From assembly GCA_905250885.1 (NCBI GenBank), contig CAJNOQ010000672.1, forward strand, positions 1 to 43,690: a DNA stretch of 43,690 bases, in the 5' to 3' direction. Every line of letters starts with the position of its first letter. Position 1 is the first letter of the stretch. This DNA is from Didymodactylos carnosus (lineage: Eukaryota; Rotifera; Eurotatoria; Philodinida; Philodinidae). Made by a program: the position numbers and the translations under genes. Shown piece after piece: positions 35,223 to 43,690 of the stretch. The notes below the pieces were generated by a model that was not told where the DNA came from, searched no databases, and saw nothing but the letters and a program-made list of their open reading frames with translations.

Positions 35223-35405
35223 CACTCTAAAAAAAAAGGTGTTCGTTAGGTTTTCAAAGAGCTGAAAAATCTATGGAAATGTTGTTCTTCATTTATCTCA
35301 AATAGAGAACTCAAATTCTGTTCTTCAGCTCTCAAGAACTCACAATTCTCCAAAAGGAGAAAAAAATCAGTTTTTCAAAACTGAAGAACGCCTTTTTTTA
35401 GAGTG
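35223..35405. mobile_element. MITE copy 2 with CACTCTAAAAAAA termini
   Basis: CACTCTAAAAAAAAAGGTGT at the left and ACGCCTTTTTTTAGAGTG at the right are reverse complements apart from a couple of bases. The interior words GGTTTTCAAAGAGCTGAAAA, CTATGGAAAT, TCAAATAGAGAACTCAAATT and GTTCTTCAGCTCTCAAGAAC match the element at 31209-31489. About 183 bp, shorter than copy 1. Confidence 0.8.
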
Positions 35406-36286
35406 TACTCTCAAAGGGCACAGGGAAAAGATCCAGTGAATACCTTGCCCTAAAATGCTAATCACAAGTTTCTAGACTTTCGTCCCAGGATACACCCGAT
35501 GATATCATATGGTATCTGTGCACACGTATAGAGTTAGCGTTTCTCTTTTATAACTCAAATGCATCTGCGATAGGAGAAGTTTTACAAATTCAACGGCAGT
35601 AGTTTTTTGTACAGTGTTGAATTTTTTTCTGAAATCTATCCGAAAACATGATGAGTGTGTAGCCTAAAGACTTATTTTTGTAAGTTCCTCAGTTCAGTGG
35701 TGCTTTGGTCTTATAATTCCTATTCATCCAGCACCCCAGGTTCGATTTCTGGAAGAGATATTCGTTTCTTTTTCCTTTTTAAAGTAAGCAGTTTTGCTTA
35801 CACATTTTTACTTCGATGGTTTTTTTACCAGTTTTAAAAGCGCCAAAGCAAAACCATCATATTACAATCATAGAAAACAAAAGCATGAAAAACTAAACTC
35901 ACGAAAAAAAACATACTAAATTAAGTGCGAGAAACCGCGTATAAAAACCGTCAGAAGGTTCACCGTTTTTTTTCACCGTGTAATAGCTACAGTTATTATG
36001 AGAAAGACGGAAGCAAAACCACATGTAGAAGAATATGCAAAATTCTTATACGAAAAAATGTTCAACGTTCAGGATCAAAATAATTAAATCAGAAATAAAA
36101 AGAAATACGTTTAGATAGTTTATCTAAAATTCAAGGGCGTTAAATAGATCATTTTCCAAATCTCTACCATAGGAATAGCCGAGAACGAGTGGCTGATTTG
36201 AGTAAGAAAGTCTATCTAAATTCTAAGTTTTACTCATTCAGTTTCACAACAGAAACATGTAGAAAAAACTGATTAATGGGTAAACT
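35406..36286. other. Intergenic with a tRNA-like fragment
   Basis: No protein gene. The tRNA-like stretch at 35684-35758 is listed separately. The rest is AT-rich with no arms noticed. Confidence 0.3.
35684..35758 (+). repeat. Degenerate tRNA-like sequence (tRNA pseudogene or SINE head)
   Basis: TTCCTCAGTTCAGTGGTGC resembles a pol III A box and D arm, and CCAGGTTCGATTTCTGG makes a good T arm (5-bp stem, 7-base loop with TTCGATT). The acceptor stem does not pair and the D and anticodon stems are poor, so it is not a working tRNA. A tRNA-derived SINE or tRNA pseudogene is the likelier reading. Confidence 0.35.
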
Positions 36287-36970
36287 ACAGGAAATTCTTG
36301 GCTTTTACAACGATTTTTTTTCAGGTTACATATGATCAGAATAGTTTCTCTTAAATGCTGAAAGATAGAAAATTTTCCGTAGATTCCAGTCATTTTCCTT
36401 AAAATAAGTATTTGCCATTTTTTGGTAATTTTAGAAATACTAGAAGCCACAAAAAAAGCTTAATTACTTAGCACTTTTCTAGAATAAGATGTAACTTTTA
36501 GATGTTAAACAGTTTCGCTGAATGATTCAAACACAAGGTTAAAACGTTGATTTTTTAGGTACAAAATGAAATTTTTTTGAACCATATTTTACGATAATAA
36601 AAATCTCTTACAAAATATACGTCTTGATTAACCTTCGGTACTTTTCACTTTCCAGACTATATCTTAACTTTGTCATCAATCCATAGAAAGTATGATATAA
36701 TTATAGAATTTAAATTTCTGTATCTTTGTTGATATTTATATAATGATAGTGATGATGAAGAGAGTAAATATTTGGGTTACGGAGATACGCTTTTTCTTGT
36801 AACTTCAAGCATTGATAATAGCACTAAAAAATGGCAAATATTTATTTCAAAAAAAATCGATGATAGAACTATGAAAAATTTTCTATATTTCACCATTTAA
36901 GAGGAACGTTTCTGATCATGTATAACTTAAAGAAGAAGAAAAATTGTTGTAAAAGTCGACAATTTCCTGT
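36287..36970. mobile_element. Large inverted repeat, arms about 155 bases, spacer about 370
   Basis: The left arm, 36287-36440, contains ACAGGAAATTCTTGGCTTTT, ACATATGATCAGAATAGTTT, CTCTTAAATGCTGAAA and TATTTGCCATTTTTTGGT. The right arm, 36811-36970, reads the same words reversed and complemented (AAAAAATGGCAAATATTTAT, TTCACCATTTAAGAGGAACG, TTTCTGATCATGTATAAC, AAAAGTCGACAATTTCCTGT) with more divergence than the other foldbacks. Probably an old non-autonomous element; its exact ends are unclear. Confidence 0.72.
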
Positions 36971-38340
36971 GATTCATTCGTCACGCGACTATTTCTATCC
37001 AAAATGTTTGATATATTCATGTGGAATTATTCTGAAAATATTTTATTATCTTTCTTTATACAGCAGACAAGTGAAGACGTGCATAGTATTTAATGAGAAA
37101 TTTTACCATGATAAAATAACTAAATCTGTTTGGTATTTTTTATTCTTCTATTTCCTCAAAATTATATGTTGTCAATATAAATCACTGACAATTTTCATCA
37201 ATAATATATTCCATTCAATAGATAACTCAATGTTTGTTTGTTATCTAACTCTATGACTATTTATTCATTGTGATGCCGTCCAGTGTAAATACTTCATTGA
37301 TTTTCTACTTGTTTCGATGATTATATTCTGCATGTTTATCCTATCATGTATTATCATGAATATTATCAGAAAAGTTTTGTTTATGTTTGTCCGAAAAAAA
37401 AAAGTACATTTTAATAATTTGTCTTAAAATCAATAGTGATAAATATACAGCAATGAGGTTGACGGTTTTTTGAAGACAATTGCAGCTTGAATTTCTGCAA
37501 TCTTCTTTTATCAAGGGTAATCTTACTCGATATTTCATATCGTTTATCTTAAAAGTTTTACACATACCATAGTGATGAAATAAATTCTAAAATTCAGCTA
37601 TTTTAGAAACACTCTCGAATTATATCTTTGTTTACTTTTGATTATGATTATTATTATTGGACATACTGTAAAATTTGAAAATTTTGACTTGAATATTGGC
37701 ACATCGTTCATGTGAACCTTTCTGCTGATTTTTGTTCCTTTTCATCAGCGTAAATACGAGTGCTGAAACAGGTTAATTTATTTATCTATATTTCTTTATC
37801 GAAACACTACATAAAGTGCTAAAGTCCACAATCAAACATATATAAATTTAACGTCAGAATTAGAAAACATAAAGAAGTAAAAATGTCTATAAATTATTAT
37901 CAAAATAATTTGTGTTTCACAAATAGTAGCAAAAAAGTCACACTATACCCATACAAGATCTCCGATTCGGATACAGGTGTAAGGATCGGTTTAGACATCT
38001 CTATTTTTCAGGGGGAAAATACTGCTGTTTAAACTAACTACACTAACTTTGTAGACCGAATTCAAAGGAGCTGGTATTCACTGTTTTCGTGTAGCATCTC
38101 AACGCTTGATAACTAATAGAATAATAGACACAAATGTATAATGGGAAATATTAACCGCTCTTTATACATACCCCAAATGTGTTGATTTTTGGTAGTACCA
38201 GAGAAATTTACTACTGAAAATAGCGAACTAGTTCTATACATAAAATTATATACACTGCAGCAACAGCGTATTTGTACAGATAAAATCCTATTCTTCTTCA
38301 TATTCTTATTCTCTTATTTACAATTATTATTACCATTTTT
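36971..38340. other. Intergenic, nothing recognised
   Basis: AT-rich, short ORFs without motifs. No repeat arms noticed. Confidence 0.3.
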
Positions 38341-38810
38341 TTTTACCATAGATAGATAGATAGATAGACTTATCTCTTGCTTTGAACTATACTATGGAAA
38401 GCAGAGAGTACGAGAGAAAAATATTTTTTCTCTAATACAGAACAAGATTGTTACAATTAACTTGGACAAGAGAAAGGATTTTCTTCTTCTTCTTCTTCTG
38501 TTATATATATATGTTTTTTCATCTTCTTTTTTCGGTTGTATACATCTATATATATTCTAAAGCCGATAGTCTGTCTATTCGAGAGTTCGATTCTCTGTAT
38601 GATTCTAATAATAATGCTGACATTTTTTTTTTTCAATATTAATGAAAGAAGGAGGAAAAAAGAAAAGGAAGAAGACGGGTTGATGTATCTGAGAATAGAT
38701 GGAACAATGGGAAACAATAGAGTTATTTTTTTAATCATGTTTCTAGGAGTATCTTTCTTTCTTTTGCCTTTCCACTCCATATTGATAATAATAATAATAA
38801 TCGGGTAGTG
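38341..38810. repeat. Cluster of simple repeats
   Basis: (GATA)n near 38349-38369, (TTC)n near 38480-38498, a TATATATATATG run near 38502, and (AAT)n near 38784-38803. Overlapping ORFs on both strands here are low-complexity by-products (Lys/Arg/Glu- or Phe/Ile-rich), not genes. A tRNA T-arm-like string GAGAGTTCGATTCTCTG near 38581 has no tRNA body. Confidence 0.65.
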
Positions 38811-40159
38811 AGAAAAGAAAATAAACATTTGTGGATATATTCTTCTAGTACTAATAAAGATAAAAATATTTTCTAGTGAAAAATAATTCTTATTCAACAT
38901 TTTTCATTTTCGCACAATGATTGAAAAATATTATATGACAGACGTGCATTCCATTTCTATTTTTAGTCTCAATAGGCACAACATACCAAGAGGTTCGATC
39001 TATTGTATGATTAAAATAAGAAAAAATTGGAATTTATATATATATTTGGATCATGGACAGAAAACGAAAATAAAAAATAAGAGATAGAGTAATGTAGGGT
39101 GAACCAGTAAAACCGTTAGAAGATCCATATTTTGAGCGGATTTTTTACAAGTGTACCGATGAGAGTCTTGCTTGTATAACGGCCAACGTACGTAAGAAAA
39201 TCTCTAAAATTAAAAAAGGTATTCAATAACTACCGACAAAATCGAAAAATTTGTTCTTGATTCGCCTCACACTACTCTACTCTCTTGTACGATAAAGAGA
39301 CGTGATTTGTATGTTAGTTTAGCTTGTCTAGAATGCTATCATCTCATATCATTACATGTCAGAATGAACTTTTACTTAAAAATGTATTGATCTAATTGAC
39401 AAGTAATATCCCATACCAGGATGATGTTGATATGCAATTGGTTTTTCTTCTAGATGTTGATATTCTCGTCGTCTACATATGGTTTCCCTAACATATTAAT
39501 GATAAAGAAGGGTTCTTGCACAGATTTTATTGAAAAAGGTTTGTGTCAAGTTCACCTATATTCAATTTGTAAAAGTTTATTAATATTTTGCTTTATTATC
39601 TACTTGTTGTCTTTAATTTATATTTTACAACTACTCATATGACTCTTTTCTTTTCTTTTTAAAGGAATTACCTTTTGATATTTGATAATTTCTAATTATC
39701 TTTAGAATATTGTTTACATACATAGGAATTAGCCCACAAAAAACAAAATTCGATGTGACATCGCAAAAAAATGATTGACATCGGAAACGTGCACTGATGC
39801 GCATGTCATGCCATGTGCCACTAGTAAAGCCAAAAGATCATTGCGCATCGGTGGCTGGACGAAGGTAGGCAATGCTGAGTCTTTACTCCAGAAACGATGC
39901 TTCATCGATATTATTCAGTGTTGCATACCATACCAATGCTGTAGTACTAAAATTCCATGCTACATCTACAAAAAAAAATCTTAATGCGGCATTGATATAA
40001 GTATCAGTTCTACATTGCCATGCTATAATCATAAGTCACACCGTCGGCACTTCTCTTATGAGAAGGAAAAGATGAAGTCAAAATGACATTCGAAATACTA
40101 GAAGTATACTGTAATTTTTATATAGGAGGACATTCACAAAATAAAACAGTGATTATAAA
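38811..40159. other. Intergenic, nothing recognised
   Basis: AT-rich; ORFs of 62-69 codons without motifs. Around 39790-39860 the words CTGATGCGCATGTCATG and CATTGCGCATCGG are locally GC-richer, but no element is bounded. Confidence 0.3.
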
Positions 40160-40380
40160 CGGAATCTGACACGGGTGCGTACCAGTGCAAGACAAATAGA
40201 TTTTTGTTGCACACTAGTGCTAAATCTGAAAATTTCTTTACTCTATTCTCGGCATTTTTACTGCACCGAAGTGCACTAGTGTAGAAAACTTTTTTTACTA
40301 ATTTGGCACCAATATGCACTCGTGCCAAACAAAACATATCATTCCGCACTGATACATACTGATGTGATATAAGTGTCGAT
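40160..40380. repeat. Clustered GCAC...GTGC motifs
   Basis: GCAC and its complement GTGC occur in close pairs at spacings of roughly 25-60 bases: GGTGCGTACCAGTGC, TTGCACACTAGTGC, TGCACCGAAGTGCACTAGTG, TTGGCACCAATATGCACTCG, TGCCAAAC, CCGCACTGATACATACTG. It could be a worn inverted or tandem repeat, or a cluster of binding sites. No function can be assigned. Confidence 0.35.
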
Positions 40381-41983
40381 AAAAAAAATTTTTTGTAGGG
40401 TGGTGATACATTGTTCTTAGATACATGTCAATATACTTTGTATTATGTTCTCTTAGTATTATATTACCTTTGCCTCGTTCCATTCCATTGTTCATTGTGT
40501 TGAAGAGTGCGGCACGAATTGACTTTTTCTTTGTGTTTTTAGTCTAACAATGATGAAATGTTTTTTGAGCCACCTCGATTGGGATATATAATCTTAAAAT
40601 TCCTCGAAGCTGATAAAAGATCAATATAGCATCAAGGATCAACTTTAAATGATTACCGCTTCATTCATCACATAAGTCCGTGATGCACATGGTGGTAAAA
40701 ATATTTCCACAGACTGGACTCATTTCTCAATCTACTATTCAATTGCTCTATTCTTGCAGAATAATAGATCGAGAGTTTGCAACATATAGAAAAATGTCTA
40801 GTTTAATGAAGAAAAAGAATGGGATAGCGTAAACAATCATGGTTAACAAAAAAATAACAAATATTTTCTCAATAACAGATTCCTCTCGTTCACTCATTCA
40901 GCAACGAACTTTAAGAGATTATCACGTCAAAATCTGTCTATCTATCAATCCGTATAGTCTGTATCCAAGAGTTTTTTTAGTAAAAACTTCAACTCCTTAT
41001 TCTACTAGAATTGTAGGGAGGAGTCTCACAAAATGAGAGAAAAGTACTCTGATATTATCATTATATATTATAAAAGATTACAGAAAGATTTGAAACAGCA
41101 TAAAAAGAATAAAATGAACTTAGGGTGTTAGATAATAAATGATAAGTCGAGGTATTTTATATAAAAATTCAATTACACTAGAAGATTGTACGAGAACTAA
41201 AAATATCTAATTATTGAAATTACTTATTAATTCATGATATCTGATAAGGATGGATTTCTATTAACATTTTCCTTAAACTTTGTTTGCGGCATTTTTAGAA
41301 TAGGAAAAATTAGTCACTGAAATCGTTATCTTAACGCATGGTGCATATACAGAATTATTGTGCGTCATTTTCTTTTATGAACACTGTTGTAGTTGTCATG
41401 TCATATGTTTATATGGATTTCTCCGATGAATACTATAAGCACAAGAAAAATGAAAAAAAGTCGATGTTTGGTGTTTAATATTTTCTTTTCTATTACATGT
41501 TCTTCAATACAGATAGACCACTTAGGAATCGTCAAAAAATGTACATGCTTTATTTTCTCTCTCTCTCACTATTTTCTTTTCACATATATAAATAATTACA
41601 ACTATGAATATTGACTTAATTAAATTTATATCAAATATGACTAGGAGCATGATAGTTTTATGATTCTTGAATCTGTTGAATGATCCCATGCAAAACATTT
41701 TTTCTTAGTAAAAAAGAAAAATTAGCATTGATAAGCATTACCGATGAACATCAACTCTATTATTCTGAAGTTTATTATTTTTAAATATTTTCTAGCCTGC
41801 TTAGTGATGAAACAGTAGTCGATCGATTTCATTTAACGAAATACTTAACGAAACACTTAATAAGTGTTCTCTAACGAAAGATTCAAATTAATTTATCGAC
41901 GTTTGTAATAGAGATTTTTATTCTGATTAAAAATTTTTGTTCTGATAGTAAATGAGAAATTTTGTGTAGATTTTATCATGATG
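40381..41983. other. Intergenic, nothing recognised
   Basis: AT-rich with short motif-free ORFs. No gene, RNA or repeat arms noticed. Confidence 0.3.
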
Positions 41984-42495
41984 CACAGTGTGCATCCAGG
42001 CCGGCTTTTGGTGGAAAAATGAAAATTGATTTTTCAGTGATTTTAATGGTGATAAATATACTCTGAAACATGCTCTATTTAATGGCAAAAAAAATTTTTT
42101 CAGGCTAGAATCATTCAGAATTCGATAAAAAGACCGTAATTTGGAATCAGCGCAAGAAACTGCCTCGAATGATGTGCGATTAGTAGGTTTTTCTGAGAAA
42201 AAAATTTGTTGGATCTAACAAAACGCTAAAGTCGAAGCATAGCGTGACAATTTTGGCTAAGGATTTTGATATTTGCTATAGAAGCAATCCGAAAGCCTGT
42301 AAACACTTTTTCATAGGTTTTCAGATAAGCTCTTTCCAATGCTGTGCTACGTGTACGTTGCTGAACTAGCATGAACTTTGTAAAGCATACCATTTGAAAG
42401 AAAATATCTGAAAACCTATGAAAAAAGTGTTTGTAGGCTTTCGGATTGCTACTTTAGCAAATGACCGCCTGGCCTATGGAAAAATGCACACTGTG
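41984..42495. mobile_element. MITE with 12-bp perfect ends and internal inverted repeat
   Basis: CACAGTGTGCAT (41984-41995) and its exact reverse complement ATGCACACTGTG (42484-42495) bound a 512-bp unit. CCAGGCCGGC-type and GCCTGGCCTATGG sequence continues the pairing on the inside of each end. Inside, 42271-42335 and 42396-42462 form a second inverted repeat (AGCAATCCGAAAGCCTGT, CACTTTTTCATAGGTTTTCA, GATA..CTCTTT). No ORF of transposase type. A target duplication is not evident. Confidence 0.75.
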
Positions 42496-43571
42496 TGGTG
42501 GTCTTTTTGAGATAACCGTGCAGTATTAAAATCACTAGAAGTGATGAAAATCAGCTATTGCTTCGCACTGTTTTAGAATAAAATGTGACTTAGAGTTGAT
42601 AAATAGTTTTGTTACGTAATTTGACCACAATATTAGAAATTTAAGTAAGATCGTATATTCATTTTTTACAGGACAAAATTAAATTTTATGTGTTATAAAA
42701 TTGATCTACGAAAAGCTGTCTCTTGTTCAATCTTTTACTCTTTAAAAAAAAATATCTTCTATTTGCCATCTCACAATAGTTTATATATTTCTATATATAG
42801 AAAAACAACATATAGTGAATTATTAACTAAATAGACATCATTTGTACTGAGGCATTATAAAGGCTTAGTTATTAATAGCATAATATATTGGACAATTAAA
42901 ATATGTTCTTCATACCATCTGATACACGATGAATTTAAATTTATAAAAAAATGTATAAGAAAAATTATTACATAAAGAAGTAATAAGTTATACAATAAAA
43001 AGATCTATTACTTTTTTACCGGTAATAAGTAGCAAACGCTTATTACTTTTACCAGATAAAGTAATAATTAGTAAAAGTAAAGTAGCACCTCTAATTACCG
43101 AAGACTACAGAGTTTTTGATAATGTATGTAGGTTATTTTTTAAACTATGATAAATAGGTTTATTCGTGGAAAAGAATAAGTCAACATGAATGAGAAACAC
43201 TGAAAGTTTCGATTTACAGTTAGATCTTAGTTTTCTAACAGTGAAAACCGCACATTATTAGCACACTTCTGTATAATGTTATTCAAAAAACAGCCATGCG
43301 CACTGTATTGTGAAACAGATAGTAGTCGGAAGTATAAATCACCAAAATCGATTCGAAAATATAGAGTTGTTTGAGAGTAAATTTATCAAGGATATACAAT
43401 AGAACAAAATTATCCGTATGAAGACCACCATTATATAACATGTATTTACTTAATGAAATAACAAGTAATTGTACATTTAAAGCTTGACATAATTATTTTG
43501 GTTTTTCATTATACTGTTTTGTTTGAATTAGACTGCCACAACGAAATTGATTGATCTCATCATCATCATCA
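42496..43571. other. Intergenic; TTACTTTT-rich block at about 42976-43090
   Basis: Within about 110 bases, TATTACTTTT(T)ACC and its complement GGTAATAAGTA or AAAGTAATAA recur four to five times in both orientations, suggesting a small worn inverted-repeat element. The rest is AT-rich with no gene. Confidence 0.35.
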
Positions 43572-43574
43572 TCA
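43557..43574. repeat. ATC/GAT trinucleotide tail
   Basis: About six to seven ATC units immediately left of the retrotransposon-like ORF end. This is best read as the microsatellite-like 3' tail of the element on the minus strand. Left of it, about 43555, the AT-rich genomic flank begins. Confidence 0.7.
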
Positions 43575-43690
43575 TCGGTCGGCTGCGAACAATCGAGGTT
43601 TGCAGGCGACAACAATCTTGGACCAATTCTCTCTATTCGCGGCAGCCTTTCTAATCTCGTCGACCGATGGTGGTGTATCGTTGTTAATTA
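43572..43690 (-). CDS. 3' end of a non-LTR retrotransposon ORF (RTE/CR1-like), cut by window edge
   Basis: On the minus strand a frame open to the window edge ends at TGA (43572-43574) and reads ..TPPSVDEIRKAAANRENW and SKIVVACKPRLFAADR. A C-terminal tail of this form (small helix, x-DRxxW-like, short basic end) is what I expect at the end of a reverse-transcriptase polyprotein of RTE-like non-LTR elements. Directly after the stop comes a TGA/GAT trinucleotide tail (43557-43574), again usual for RTE-type elements with very short 3' ends. GC is clearly higher than the surroundings, fitting a young insertion. The clade call is an inference from a short piece. Only about 38 codons are visible. 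Confidence 0.6.
   Translation of the reverse strand, partial: INNDTPPSVDEIRKAAANRENWSKIVVACKPRLFAADR

Noticed and set aside
38575-38602. tRNA T-arm-like string GAGAGTTCGATTCTCTG
   Set aside because: No A box, acceptor or anticodon stem at the right distances.
38457-38900. 147-codon minus-strand and 90-codon plus-strand ORFs
   Set aside because: They are made by simple repeats (TTC, AAT, poly-A/T) and have low-complexity translations.
1-43690. CRISPR array, bacterial operon or prophage
   Set aside because: Genes have spliceosomal introns, no regularly spaced direct repeats exist, and no bacterial gene organisation is seen.

Overview
This is a eukaryotic nuclear window. It is strongly AT-rich, its genes are split by GT..AG introns of about 50 to 1150 bases, and no operons or bacterial signals are visible. 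The gene set (ISCA1, EMC8/9, a PhzF/PBLD protein, a B4GAT1-type glycosyltransferase, a DUF229 sulfatase-like protein and a diverged 2OG-Fe(II) oxygenase-like protein) is animal-like. The short introns, low GC and many small foldback elements would fit a bdelloid rotifer such as Rotaria or Adineta, but that placement is an inference, not something proven here.

Layout: all six recognised protein genes lie on the minus strand in the left 31 kb. They are: 2118-7367, a six-exon 2OG-Fe(II) oxygenase-like gene that has lost its iron-binding motif and carries one in-frame stop; 9556-10494, PBLD/PhzF; 11991-12449, mitochondrial Fe-S assembly factor ISCA1; 13008-13992, ER membrane complex subunit EMC8/9; 19084-20919, B4GAT1-like GT49 glucuronyltransferase with a frameshifted segment that may be bypassed by splicing; 27602-30531, DUF229 membrane-anchored sulfatase-like protein. 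An unassigned possible exon lies at 21090-21353. I reconstructed the exon-intron joins by hand from splice dinucleotides, codon phase and remembered family alignments.

The right 13 kb (30.5-43.7 kb) has no gene I can support and is full of small non-autonomous transposon-like elements. The best is a 539-bp element with about 100-bp inverted ends flanked by TTAA on both sides. It is inserted in one copy of a duplicated segment, while the other copy keeps the empty TTAA site. A two-copy MITE family (31.2 and 35.2 kb), several long-arm foldbacks (4.8, 8.65, 14.5, 22.8, 36.3-37.0 and 42.0-42.5 kb) and the 3' end of a non-LTR retrotransposon running off the right edge complete the picture.

The genes do not form one pathway. 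They are housekeeping (ISCA1, EMC8/9, PBLD), secretory or glycan genes (B4GAT1, DUF229), and a decaying or repurposed oxygenase. The most interesting points are the decay or bypass events in two genes, the long intronic hairpin, and the transposon with its paired empty site.
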